Of a stretch of 64,000 bases of DNA, positions 1 through 9,764 are shown piece by piece. The notes under the pieces are model-generated. The model did not search any database and was not told the DNA's origin. It was given only the letters and a program-made list of their open reading frames with translations. Origin of the DNA: Acinetobacter guerrae. Lineage in GTDB: Bacteria; Pseudomonadota; Gammaproteobacteria; Pseudomonadales; Moraxellaceae. The stretch covers positions 1 to 64,000 of the forward strand of contig NZ_LXGN01000023.1 of assembly GCF_009372255.1 (NCBI RefSeq), given 5' to 3'. The first letter of the stretch is position 1. Every line of letters begins with the position of its first letter. Made by a program: the position numbers and the translations under genes.

Positions 1-211
1 GTTTTAATGGGGGCTAATACATACTGACCATTTATTTATTTTCTAAATCGCTTAGTCATAAAATATGAGCTTTATAAGTTTTCCACATCTATATACAAAA
101 TAATAACGTATATCCTTAAAATTACTTAATTTTGTTGCTAGGGCTTGATTTTATAACGTAAATCAACAAGAGTTATCACATAAATGAGATAATAATGAAT
201 GTATAGCCAAT

Positions 212-1414
212 ATGATGAAAATTAACCATTTTAATTTGGGTTCTCGCGTTTTATATTTCTTGCTGTGTCTAGGGGGAATAAGTTCGCTTTCAGCCAATAC
301 AGAAACCACCGATGACAGAGCAGAGAAACCTTCTGAAGACGCTGCACCTTTAGTGATACCTTCTGATCCCAATACACCGCGAACCTCTGTTGCTTACGCA
401 GTCAAGTTACATCAATTGAATCACTCAGAAGATAAAAATTTACTGGACATCATTCCTTCATGGATTGATGCTACGCCCACAATTTTACCGCCAGAGTCAA
501 ATACACCAATTGTTCCACCCACGTCCGAGACTGCAAACAGAACTTGGTTTGATCGTAAACAACGAGATATCAGCAATTGGGCAGATCGAACATCAGGTAA
601 AATTGATCATTGGTTTGGCGATGTAGATCCCAAAAAACCAGCAGATGCTACCTTAAGGATTATGTTGGATAATTATTGGGACAAATATAATGGCTATGAG
701 ATTAAACCACGTATCCGAGGAAAAATTAAACTTCCAACACTCGAAAGACGTTTTAGTGTGGTGTTTGGTGACGACTCATTAGATGATGAGTTTGATAACA
801 ATGTTGCCAATACCAATATAGATCCAAATGGTGAAAAAAAACGACTAGATTCGCGGCAAACTCGTGACAATAATGGTTCGTTGGCTTTACGCTGGTCAGA
901 TTTTTCTAAACGTTTACCCTTTGAAACTGATGCTGATCTGGGGATTCGTTCAGGGGACGATATTTATGTTCGCTTAAAAGCAAAACGCGCGTGGCCTTTA
1001 CGCAATGATTTTTCATTTTACGCGGAACAAATTTATCGTTATGGGATTGATAGTAAAAATTATTTAAGAACAAATCTGGAACTGACCCACGCACGTCCAA
1101 ATGAAGCTTTCCTTTCCAATCAATTCAGCCTGACTTATGCTGATGATCAAGACGATGATCTCTGGTGGGACAACCGTTTATTTAGGCAACATCAATTCTT
1201 TGCCAATAATCGTTTTAATTATGGCCTATATACAGGTGGATATTACAATAATAGCGACTTACGTTTAAATAGTTGGGGGCCGTTCATGTCATGGCGGCAG
1301 CAGCTTTGGCGTGAATGGTTTTATGTTCAAGGAGATCTAAATTATTTTAATGATCATCGTGAAGACCGCAGCCACTATGTGAGTACTTTTGTACGTTTAG
1401 AAGCTTTGTTTTAA
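212..1414 (+). CDS. Putative outer-membrane/secreted protein of unknown function (paralog of the next CDS)
   Basis: 400-aa ORF with N-terminal hydrophobic signal-like segment (VLYFLLCLGGISSLSA), C-terminal Phe, aromatic-rich C-terminal half; C-terminal ~150 aa resembles ORF 1548-2444. Confidence 0.75.
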   Translation: MMKINHFNLGSRVLYFLLCLGGISSLSANTETTDDRAEKPSEDAAPLVIPSDPNTPRTSVAYAVKLHQLNHSEDKNLLDIIPSWIDATPTILPPESNTPIVPPTSETANRTWFDRKQRDISNWADRTSGKIDHWFGDVDPKKPADATLRIMLDNYWDKYNGYEIKPRIRGKIKLPTLERRFSVVFGDDSLDDEFDNNVANTNIDPNGEKKRLDSRQTRDNNGSLALRWSDFSKRLPFETDADLGIRSGDDIYVRLKAKRAWPLRNDFSFYAEQIYRYGIDSKNYLRTNLELTHARPNEAFLSNQFSLTYADDQDDDLWWDNRLFRQHQFFANNRFNYGLYTGGYYNNSDLRLNSWGPFMSWRQQLWREWFYVQGDLNYFNDHREDRSHYVSTFVRLEALF

Positions 1415-1547
1415 AGATCAAGTGCTTTTCGCGCTTGTCATGTTTATAATGACAAGCGCTATACTAAGCCAAATCAAGACTTAAATAAAAATTAAGATTG
1501 ATTTTATACTCTGCCCAGATTCATTATTTTTATTATTTTATTCTCCT

Positions 1548-2444
1548 ATGAAGCGATGCCATATCGTTCATTTTCAACTTGCATTCATCTTAAGCATATG
1601 CAGTATTTATACTGTATCGGTATTAATTTACTCGACTTTAAAGCCACATTCCTCACCGTCTCATACAGTTGTTTATTCAAATCAACAAAAACGATCTCAA
1701 TTAACATGTACAGAAGCACAGGAAAATCAGCAAGAAGAACCCATTTTGTCCAACGAGGCGCTAAGTCAGGAACTATTAAATGTTTTTGGCAATGATTCTT
1801 TATGGGCAAGGACTTTACAACAGCAACCCAAAACCATAAAAAAATTTGGGAAAACCCATAAAAGTAAAACCAAAAAAAATAAAGTAAGTAATCCTGATCC
1901 AATTAGTGCCAGTATTAGCACTATCACCAGTTTTCTTCCCTTTTCTAACGATATTAATCTGGGTTCAAATTCAGACAGTGATGTTTATGTACAGTTTTTA
2001 GCAAAGAAACAATGGGTGTTAAGACATGATATCAGCATTGATACTCAACAGTTGTTTCGCTATGGTTCCACCAGTAAAAATTATTCTGAAACAACTTTGA
2101 ATCTGAATCAGAAATTACAGGACAATACCCTTTTTTCCAATCAATTCAGCCTGAACAAAAGTCAGGATGAAGAATACTATTGGGCAAATCGAACTTTTCA
2201 GCAATATCAATTTTTAAAAAATCATCGCTTAATTTATGGAATTTATAGCAGCGGTGTATATGATCAAGAAAAAAAAGACTGGGAATTACAGCTATGGGGA
2301 CCTTATCTTTCATGGCGACGTCCATTATGGCGTAGCTGGATTTTTATCGATAATCAAATTTCTTATTATCATGACCTTACTACCACCAATAAAGAACTCC
2401 AGCATGTGTTCAGTACCACGCTACAGTTAGAAGCAAATTTTTAA
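1548..2444 (+). CDS. Putative outer-membrane/secreted protein of unknown function, paralog of upstream CDS
   Basis: 298-aa ORF; N-terminal hydrophobic segment; shared motifs with upstream ORF (D[IV]YV..., RYG..SKNY, LSNQFSL/FSNQFSL, WGP[FY][ML]SWR); ends in Phe. Confidence 0.7.
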   Translation: MKRCHIVHFQLAFILSICSIYTVSVLIYSTLKPHSSPSHTVVYSNQQKRSQLTCTEAQENQQEEPILSNEALSQELLNVFGNDSLWARTLQQQPKTIKKFGKTHKSKTKKNKVSNPDPISASISTITSFLPFSNDINLGSNSDSDVYVQFLAKKQWVLRHDISIDTQQLFRYGSTSKNYSETTLNLNQKLQDNTLFSNQFSLNKSQDEEYYWANRTFQQYQFLKNHRLIYGIYSSGVYDQEKKDWELQLWGPYLSWRRPLWRSWIFIDNQISYYHDLTTTNKELQHVFSTTLQLEANF

Positions 2445-2518
2445 TGATCAATCTGTTTATAAAATAAGTAAATTTGTGGATAAGTCTGACTTTACCCACA
2501 ATAATCCACAAACTATAA

Positions 2519-2545
2519 AAAACCCTGACCATGGTCAGGGTAATT
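2519..2545 (-). terminator. Intrinsic terminator of htpG (minus orientation)
   Basis: Perfect palindrome accctgaccatggtcagggt followed on the minus strand by TTTTTT. Confidence 0.7.
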
Positions 2546-2553
2546 CAGATGAT

Positions 2554-4482
2554 TTATTTCAATAATAAATTATTTATACGTTTGACATACGCCGCTGGAT
2601 CTTCAGGTAATCCACCTTCTGCAATTACAGCCTGATCAAAAATCACATTGGCCAGATCATCAAATTGTGCAGAACCTTCCAGCTTTTTCACCAGTGGATG
2701 TTCAGGGTTAATTTCAAGAATCGGTTTTATCTCAGGTACTTCCTGTCCTGCCTGTTTCAACATGCGAATCAGTTGAGGAGATAACTCGCCTTCTGATGTC
2801 ACCAAACATGCAGGAGAGTCGACCAAACGCGTAGTCACACGAACTTCTTTGGTTTTATCTTTGAGTGATTCACCCAGTTTTTCGATCACAGGTTTGAATT
2901 GTTCCGCTGCTTGCTCAAGCGCTTTTTTCTCTTCTGCATCTTGTAAATCGCCTAGATCGACTGCACCTTTAGAAACATTCTGCAAAGGTGTACCATCAAA
3001 CTCCTGTACGAAATTCATTGCCCATTCATCGACACGTTCAGACATGAGTAGAACCTCAATGCCTTTTTTCTTGAACAGTTCAAGTTGAGGTGAATTTTTT
3101 GCTGCATTCAGACTGTCTGCGGTCACGTAGTAAATCGCTTTTTGCCCGTCTTTCATGCGCGATTTGTAATCAGCCAATGACGTGCTGACATCATCACTAT
3201 TCGATGTTGCATAACGTAAAAGTTTCAAAATACGTTCACGATTTCCAAAGTCCTCACCCAAACCTTCTTTGAGTACTGAACCAAACTCACTGTAGAAAGT
3301 TTTGAATTTTTCCTGATCTTTTTCATCTTCTGATTTTGATAAACCATCGAGAAGTGTTAATACACGACGTGCGTTACCTTCGCGAATCGTTTTAACATCA
3401 CGGCTTTCCTGTAACAATTCACGGCTTACATTTAAGGGTAAATCCGCACTGTCCACTACACCTTGTACAAAACGTAAATAATTTGGAATCAGATTATCCG
3501 CATCATCCATAATAAAGACACGTTTCACATACAGTTTGATTCCTGCTTTTGATTCACGCGTGAAAAGATCATGCGGTGCTTTGGCAGGGATATAGAGAAG
3601 CTGCGTATATTCTGTACTACCTTCAACACGATTGTGTGCCCATGCCAGTGGCGCATCAAAATCATGACTCAGATTTTTATAGAACTCGATATATTGTTCT
3701 TCTGAAATCTCACTTTTATTACGTGTCCAAAGCGCGCTAGCGGAGTTAATCGTTTCCCATTCTTCAGTTTTTACCATTTTGCCATTGGGTGCTTTTTCTT
3801 CATCACCATCAGCAACTTGATCTTCTTGCCATACTTCTTTTTGCATTTGAATTGGCAAACTGATGTGATCTGAATATTTATTGATAATTTGCTTAACTTT
3901 ATAGCTTTCTAAATATTCAAGTGCATCATCACGCAAATGTAAAATAATGTCTGTGCCACGAGAAGCTTTGTTGATTTGCTCAACTTCAAATTCACCTGTA
4001 CCACCACTTACCCAACGCACGCCATCTTCTGATGATAATCCAGCACGACGCGATTCAACGGTAATTTTATCCGCAACAATAAATCCAGAATAAAAACCCA
4101 CACCAAACTGACCAATTAACTGCGCATCTGATTTTTGATCGCCTGTTAACTTAGTCATAAAATCTTTAGTGCCTGATTTGGCGATTGTCCCCAAATTATC
4201 AATCGCTTCCTGCTGATTTAAACCAATACCATTATCTGAAATCGTAATCGTCTTGTTGTCTTTATCCAAACTCACACGCACATGCAAATCTGGATCATTT
4301 TCATAATATTCTGGATGATTAATACCTTCAAAACGCAGTTTGTCACAAGCATCGGAGGCATTTGAAATCAATTCTCGCAAAAAGATTTCTGGATTTGAAT
4401 ATAGTGAATGGGTCACTAAATGTAAAAGTTGGGCAACTTCTGCCTGAAAGCTATAATTCTGTGAAGTTTTTTGTTCGCTCAT
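2554..4482 (-). CDS. htpG: Molecular chaperone HtpG (Hsp90)
   Basis: 642 aa; Hsp90 motifs ([32 protein letters not shown]). Confidence 0.98.
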   Translation of the reverse strand: MSEQKTSQNYSFQAEVAQLLHLVTHSLYSNPEIFLRELISNASDACDKLRFEGINHPEYYENDPDLHVRVSLDKDNKTITISDNGIGLNQQEAIDNLGTIAKSGTKDFMTKLTGDQKSDAQLIGQFGVGFYSGFIVADKITVESRRAGLSSEDGVRWVSGGTGEFEVEQINKASRGTDIILHLRDDALEYLESYKVKQIINKYSDHISLPIQMQKEVWQEDQVADGDEEKAPNGKMVKTEEWETINSASALWTRNKSEISEEQYIEFYKNLSHDFDAPLAWAHNRVEGSTEYTQLLYIPAKAPHDLFTRESKAGIKLYVKRVFIMDDADNLIPNYLRFVQGVVDSADLPLNVSRELLQESRDVKTIREGNARRVLTLLDGLSKSEDEKDQEKFKTFYSEFGSVLKEGLGEDFGNRERILKLLRYATSNSDDVSTSLADYKSRMKDGQKAIYYVTADSLNAAKNSPQLELFKKKGIEVLLMSERVDEWAMNFVQEFDGTPLQNVSKGAVDLGDLQDAEEKKALEQAAEQFKPVIEKLGESLKDKTKEVRVTTRLVDSPACLVTSEGELSPQLIRMLKQAGQEVPEIKPILEINPEHPLVKKLEGSAQFDDLANVIFDQAVIAEGGLPEDPAAYVKRINNLLLK

Positions 4483-4587
4483 GACTCACTCCTAAAATAC
4501 AATTCATCGTAGCGTATTCTTTGATGCTGTATGTATTGGAGTGAGTGATGGGTTTTTCAATAGCAAAACCTAAGATTTTTATCTCAA

Positions 4588-4953
4588 TTAAAAAGGTCCT
4601 TGGGTTAAAATTCGATTTTGTACAATATCATCCAGATGTTTTTGGCGCTCACTATAACGTTGTGCAATACAATTCACATTGGCACGACAACTATCACGTT
4701 GTTTTAACCATTGATATTGGGCGCCTTTTTCAGCATCACGCCCCCCCATTGGTAAAGCATGAATGACAATATTATAAGTTGTGACCATTTTTACATCAGC
4801 ATCATTTAAACTTCTATTCTGACAAATTGCTTTCTCAGTTGCTGTTTTCGCTTTTTCACAAGAAAAACTTGCAGCATGTGTGAGATTCAAACTACTAGCA
4901 ATCAACAAACTTCCAAGTACAAAAAATTTTAAATCTTTCATAAAATTTTCCAT
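4588..4953 (-). CDS. LprI/DUF1311-like periplasmic protein
   Basis: 121 aa with signal peptide; 'SFSCEKAKTATEKAICQNRSLNDADVKM' pattern typical of DUF1311/LprI family. Confidence 0.7.
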   Translation of the reverse strand: MENFMKDLKFFVLGSLLIASSLNLTHAASFSCEKAKTATEKAICQNRSLNDADVKMVTTYNIVIHALPMGGRDAEKGAQYQWLKQRDSCRANVNCIAQRYSERQKHLDDIVQNRILTQGPF

Positions 4954-5173
4954 TTTTTAATTTAAGTAATTATTTTTAACTTTAAAGCTTTTACTTACAT
5001 GCAAAGTAATTTTTTGCCATTTTATGTACAGTATAGGTCACAAAAAAAAGCCTAACAGTTTTCTGTCAGGCTTATCATGCCGATGATCATATTATTATTG
5101 TTATCTCTATGATTATTATTAAGTGATGGATCATTTAAAATCTCTTTTACACAAAAGAGATTTTAAAGACTGC

Positions 5174-5767
5174 TTAGAATTTATAGCTATAACCTAGTGT
5201 ATAAATAACAGGATCAATGTCTAAATCAAATGTACCCAAGTTATTAACTAAACGAACTTCTGGGCTTAATTCTGCATAACGAACATCGAAGTACACGCCC
5301 CAGTTTTTTGCATCAGCAGGTTGAAAAGTAAAACCGATCTGACCTGCAACACCATAATCACTCTTTACTTTTTCTGCTACGCCAGATTCATCCCATGGAA
5401 TAAAAGCAGTTGCACCAATACCAATATAAGGGGTAAAACGAGTTGCATTTTTAAAATTATATTTTGCAGTGATCGTTGGTGGTAGATGCTTAACTCGTGC
5501 AACCTTATTACCATCTAATAAAACGTCATGATTGATCGGGGTTGCAAGTAACAATTCAGCAGAAAAAGGAGAATCACCGAAGAAATACTCGACAGATGGA
5601 GTAAATGCAAATTCATCATCTGCTTCTACTTTACCTAATGCAGTTTGAGTATCGCTTGTTGGGGCAATATAACTTGCTCCTACTTTAACTTGCCAATCAC
5701 CTGCAAAAACAGAAGAAGACAAACCTAATAATGCAATTACCGCAGCTTGTTTCAACATTTTCATCAC
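5174..5767 (-). CDS. OmpW family outer-membrane protein
   Basis: 197 aa, signal peptide, GDWQVKVGASYIAPTS..., C-terminal GYSYKF beta-barrel ending. Confidence 0.85.
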   Translation of the reverse strand: MMKMLKQAAVIALLGLSSSVFAGDWQVKVGASYIAPTSDTQTALGKVEADDEFAFTPSVEYFFGDSPFSAELLLATPINHDVLLDGNKVARVKHLPPTITAKYNFKNATRFTPYIGIGATAFIPWDESGVAEKVKSDYGVAGQIGFTFQPADAKNWGVYFDVRYAELSPEVRLVNNLGTFDLDIDPVIYTLGYSYKF

Positions 5768-6187
5768 CTCTTAATATCTTATAAACATCATAATATTATA
5801 TATATATTAAATGCAATACAGATTATAAACACAATCTTCATATTATTTTCAAGTGAATGATATTTATAATTATTTATTTTAAAACAAAGCATTTTAGTAG
5901 ACTTTAAAATACTATTTTAAATCACAAATAAACCCGATTAAATTAATATGATTTAATACCCACTAAAATAATCTGATTTAAAAATAAATAATAAATTAAA
6001 TTATAACTATAAAAATAATCTAGTTTAAAAATTATTTATTTTCCTTTTTTTCATTTAGTCCATTTGGATAAATTTTGAAGCATGTTCTTTGAGGATTTGG
6101 CTTCTTTCTCATCTCAGCTTTTTTATAAATAAAATGTGAAGATTGGGTGTAGCTCCGATACAATACGCACAAGAATTGGAGTAATCG

Positions 6188-7549
6188 ATGTCACAGAATT
6201 CTTCTTTAAAGCGTGGACTGAATACACGCCATATCCGTTTTTTGGCTTTAGGTTCCGCAATTGGTACAGGGCTATTTTATGGTTCAGCCTCAGCGATTAA
6301 GCTGGCTGGGCCAGCCGTGCTAATGGCTTATGTGATTGCAGGTATTGCGATCTATATTGTGATGCGCGCTCTTGGTGAAATGGCCGTACATAATCCTGTT
6401 TCTGACTCATTTAGTCGTTATGCTTCAGATTATGTAAGCCCATTAGCGGGTTTCACAACGGGCTGGACTTATGTTTTTGAGATGGTGATTGTCGCCATTG
6501 CGGATGTCACTGCTTTTGGTATCTATATGGGTTTTTGGTTTCCAGATGTGCCACGTTGGACATGGATCCTATCCCTGATTTTCTTTTTGGGTGCGATCAA
6601 CCTGATTCATGTAAAAATTTACGGTGAGCTTGAGTTCTGGTTATCGATTATTAAAGTCAGTGCTATTATTGCTATGATCTGTGGTGGCTTTGGTATCATG
6701 TTCTATGGCTTACACGTACCCAATACCAACTTTACCCCTGGTATTTCTAATTTATGGGAACATGGCGGTTTTATGCCGAATGGGATAATGGGCGTGATTG
6801 CCTGTTTCTCAGTCGTGGTCTTTGCATTTGGGGGAATTGAGATTATCGGGATTACTGCAGGTGAAACTGAGAATCCGAAAACTGCGATTCCACGCGCCAT
6901 CAATGCTGTACCGATCCGAATTATCCTGTTTTACGTTTTGACTATTTTTGTCTTAATGTCAATTTTCCCATGGAATCAGATTGGTACTCAAGGTAGTCCT
7001 TTTGTTCAGATTTTTGAGAGTTTAGGCATTAAATCTGCGGCTGCTGTATTGAACGTCGTGGTGATTACCGCAGCCATTTCAGCAATTAACAGTGATGTAT
7101 TTGGTGCAGGTCGTATGATGTACGGTATGGCACTCAAAGGACAAGCGCCAGAAGTTTTCCGTAAAACGTCTAAATATGGTGTGCCGTGGATGACTGTTGT
7201 GGTGATGGCAGGCGTATTGTTGATCGGCGTGGTTCTAAATTACCTGATTCCTGAAAATGTATTTGAAATTATTGCATCCATTGCGACTTTCGCAACTGTT
7301 TATGTCTGGTTGATGATTTTATTATCACATTTTGGTATGCGTAAAAAGTTATCTAGTGAAGAAATTAAGAAGCTTGATTTCCCAATGATTGGCTGGCCTG
7401 TTGCTCCAGCGCTTGCCACAGCATTTATGATCTTTGTTATCGCTGTGATTGGTTATTTTCCAGATACAAGACCCGCATTATATGTTGGCATCTTTTGGTT
7501 AATTCTATTAGCAGTGGCCTATAAAATCTGGGTCAAACCAAAAATCTGA
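6188..7549 (+). CDS. Amino acid permease (APC superfamily, ProY-like)
   Basis: 453 aa, multiple TM helices; [31 protein letters not shown] motif of the AAT family. Confidence 0.9.
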   Translation: MSQNSSLKRGLNTRHIRFLALGSAIGTGLFYGSASAIKLAGPAVLMAYVIAGIAIYIVMRALGEMAVHNPVSDSFSRYASDYVSPLAGFTTGWTYVFEMVIVAIADVTAFGIYMGFWFPDVPRWTWILSLIFFLGAINLIHVKIYGELEFWLSIIKVSAIIAMICGGFGIMFYGLHVPNTNFTPGISNLWEHGGFMPNGIMGVIACFSVVVFAFGGIEIIGITAGETENPKTAIPRAINAVPIRIILFYVLTIFVLMSIFPWNQIGTQGSPFVQIFESLGIKSAAAVLNVVVITAAISAINSDVFGAGRMMYGMALKGQAPEVFRKTSKYGVPWMTVVVMAGVLLIGVVLNYLIPENVFEIIASIATFATVYVWLMILLSHFGMRKKLSSEEIKKLDFPMIGWPVAPALATAFMIFVIAVIGYFPDTRPALYVGIFWLILLAVAYKIWVKPKI

Positions 7550-7564
7550 TCTATTTGATCTTTC

Positions 7565-7604
7565 CAAAAAAGCCACTTCCATTTCAATGTAAAGTGGCTT
7601 TTTT
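7565..7604. terminator. Bidirectional intrinsic terminator
   Basis: aaaaaagccactt...aagtggctttttt inverted repeat between convergent genes. Confidence 0.75.
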
Positions 7605-7612
7605 ATGGTTGG

Positions 7613-8491
7613 TTAAGCAGCCTGCCGACTTAAAGCAAACTGACGTATATAATCAGCTACTTTTTGTGGCTCACTTAAAATTGCCCAATGATTCGCATCA
7701 ACTTCGACATATTCAAACTCTTCAACCCATTTTGGCATTTCTTTTAAAATATAATCAGGGCTAACAAAGGCATCACGCATTAATACGACTGCCTGAACAG
7801 GGCATTGCGCATAACGCTGACGAGGTTTAGTCAGCGCTGCTATAAAATTTGCACGGTATAGATTAATACCATATTTACCATCACTTGAAATATGAGAATT
7901 CAGCGGTAAATTTTGTTTTCTTTCCAAACCATTTAAAATCTTTCCCCATTTTTGCGGGGTAAAAAAACTCCAGACAGTTGGTGCAATAAAGGGGATATGA
8001 AATGCAGCGATATACCACGATTTTGATAATTTTTTCAAAAAGTCAGCTGGATGGCTCTTAACTTCATCACGTAGCAACCAAGCAGCATGGTCCAAACAAG
8101 GACCTGAAATGGTGGTATAAGACAAAATCCGATCTTTAAACTTAGGCTCAGTGACAGATTCCCATGTCTGAATCGATCCCCAATCATGTGCAGCCAAATG
8201 AAATGGTCGCTCACCCAATATTTGATTCGCGACAGCTTCAAGATCCAAAGACAATTGTTGAAGGCGATAGTCCCGGACATGTTTAGGAATACTCGACTGT
8301 CCTGCTCCTCTTACATCATACGTCACAATATAAAAGTCATTGATTAATTCACTAATGATCGGTTCCCACACTTCTTGATTATCTGGATAACCATGAACCA
8401 AGACTAAAGCGGGATTGTTTTCATTGCCCCATGTTTTAGCACAAAGCGATTGCTGATCAGAGGTTTGGACAGTGTGAATTTGAGGGCGCAT
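7613..8491 (-). CDS. Alpha/beta hydrolase
   Basis: 292 aa; LVHGYPDNQEVWEP, AAHDWGS nucleophile elbow-like motif (epoxide hydrolase/haloalkane dehalogenase-like). Confidence 0.88.
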   Translation of the reverse strand: MRPQIHTVQTSDQQSLCAKTWGNENNPALVLVHGYPDNQEVWEPIISELINDFYIVTYDVRGAGQSSIPKHVRDYRLQQLSLDLEAVANQILGERPFHLAAHDWGSIQTWESVTEPKFKDRILSYTTISGPCLDHAAWLLRDEVKSHPADFLKKLSKSWYIAAFHIPFIAPTVWSFFTPQKWGKILNGLERKQNLPLNSHISSDGKYGINLYRANFIAALTKPRQRYAQCPVQAVVLMRDAFVSPDYILKEMPKWVEEFEYVEVDANHWAILSEPQKVADYIRQFALSRQAA

Positions 8492-8603
8492 TGTCGTTTC
8501 CTTTTTGTTTTTGATTGACCATTTCTTTAGTCGGATTAGGCATTGCCATCAATGCCAGAATGATGTTAGTTATTTAGTATGAAGATAGCCTGTAGAAAAA
8601 CAA

Positions 8604-9092
8604 TTGACCCTTATGAATATTTTAAAGCAACTTCAGACCATACCAGCAGTATCAAAATTTATCATTAACCGCTACTCGCCCTATCGCGGTGCGGGCATTA
8701 GCATTGATAAAATTGATCTCAAAAATTATTACATTCGGGTCAAAATGCCACTTACCCGAAAGAATCAAAATATTGTTGGTACACATTTTGGCGGTAGTTT
8801 GTACTCGATGGTCGATCCATTTTATATGCTGATCCTGATGCATCATCTGGGCTCGAAATATATCGTGTGGGATAAATCTGCCAATATTAATTTTTTGTCA
8901 CCTGGTCGCAGCACGGTGTACGCAGATATTCGCCTAGATGCTATGGAAGTTGAACATATTCGAGAACTCGCCGAAAATTATGCGCCTGTACATAGAAATT
9001 ATACTGTTAATATTTTTGATGAATCAGGTCTAAGAATTGCCGAGATTCAAAAGACGCTCTATATTCGTCGTAAGAAACCAAAACCCTTTTAA
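8604..9092 (+). CDS. DUF4442-like (hotdog-fold) protein
   Basis: 162 aa; TRKNQNIVGTHFGGSLYSMVDPFYMLILMHHLG pattern. Confidence 0.75.
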   Translation: MTLMNILKQLQTIPAVSKFIINRYSPYRGAGISIDKIDLKNYYIRVKMPLTRKNQNIVGTHFGGSLYSMVDPFYMLILMHHLGSKYIVWDKSANINFLSPGRSTVYADIRLDAMEVEHIRELAENYAPVHRNYTVNIFDESGLRIAEIQKTLYIRRKKPKPF

Positions 9093-9179
9093 AAACATGA
9101 AGAATGAACTATTTTTAACCGTATTGGCAGATCATTTATACCGATAAATGGTCTCCCTATTTTTACAGTTTGTCAGCTA

Positions 9180-9206
9180 AAAAAGACAGCGTAAAGCTGT
9201 CTTTTC
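9180..9206 (-). terminator. Intrinsic terminator downstream of glycine-zipper gene
   Basis: aaaagacagc-gtaa-agctgtctttt hairpin. Confidence 0.6.
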
Positions 9207-9230
9207 ATAATCATAACACGAGTAGAAAAT

Positions 9231-9587
9231 CTATTTTTTCTCTTGGATCGCTGCACCAGCACCGCCACCAATTGCACCACCAATAGCAGCACCACCATCG
9301 CCACCAAAAATAGCTTTACCAACCACTGATCCAATACCAGCGCCAACTGCACTGCTGGTTGTAGAACTGCTATTACCGCCTTTGGCATTGGCACCAACAC
9401 CACCACCCAACGCACCGCCCGCAGCAGCACCCACACCACCACCCACATGGTTACCCACTGCACCACCAACCGCACCACCTAAAGCAGCAGTACCAATTCG
9501 TTGATTAGATGGACTCATATCTTGACAACCCGCAAGTATCGCAGTCGACATCACCGCAATCGCCATTAAACTGATTGTTTTTTTCAT
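9231..9587 (-). CDS. Glycine-zipper (17 kDa surface antigen-like) lipoprotein
   Basis: 118 aa; lipobox-like ILAGC after N-terminal hydrophobic region; many GxxxG repeats. Confidence 0.8.
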   Translation of the reverse strand: MKKTISLMAIAVMSTAILAGCQDMSPSNQRIGTAALGGAVGGAVGNHVGGGVGAAAGGALGGGVGANAKGGNSSSTTSSAVGAGIGSVVGKAIFGGDGGAAIGGAIGGGAGAAIQEKK

Positions 9588-9721
9588 GGTTAACTCCTCG
9601 TTTAATACTTATCAGAATAATCATTTTTTTGGGATTTTTTTATAAGATCATGTAACAAAAGCCCTCTCCCCTACAGTTATTTTGTAATCAGGACTTCGCT
9701 CATTCATTAAATTTTCGGTAT

Positions 9722-9746
9722 AAAAAAAGACACCCGAAGGTGCCTC
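9722..9746 (-). terminator. Intrinsic terminator of the rpoBC operon
   Basis: Minus-strand AGGCACC-TTCG-GGTGTCT stem with UUCG tetraloop followed by TTTTTTT. Confidence 0.8.
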
Positions 9747-9764
9747 TTTCATGAATCAATCCAC

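Noticed and set aside
163-372. 69-aa minus ORF overlapping the first outer-membrane gene
   Set aside because: Overlaps the start of a better-supported ORF on the opposite strand; no motifs.
4736-4752. Poly-C run (ccccccc) near 4740 as a phase-variation tract
   Set aside because: Only seven C inside a short DUF1311-like gene; insufficient evidence for slippage.
9173-9478. 101-aa ORF in alternative frame of the glycine-zipper gene
   Set aside because: Val/Leu-rich translation is a frame-shifted artefact of Gly/Ala-rich codons; true frame has lipoprotein signal.
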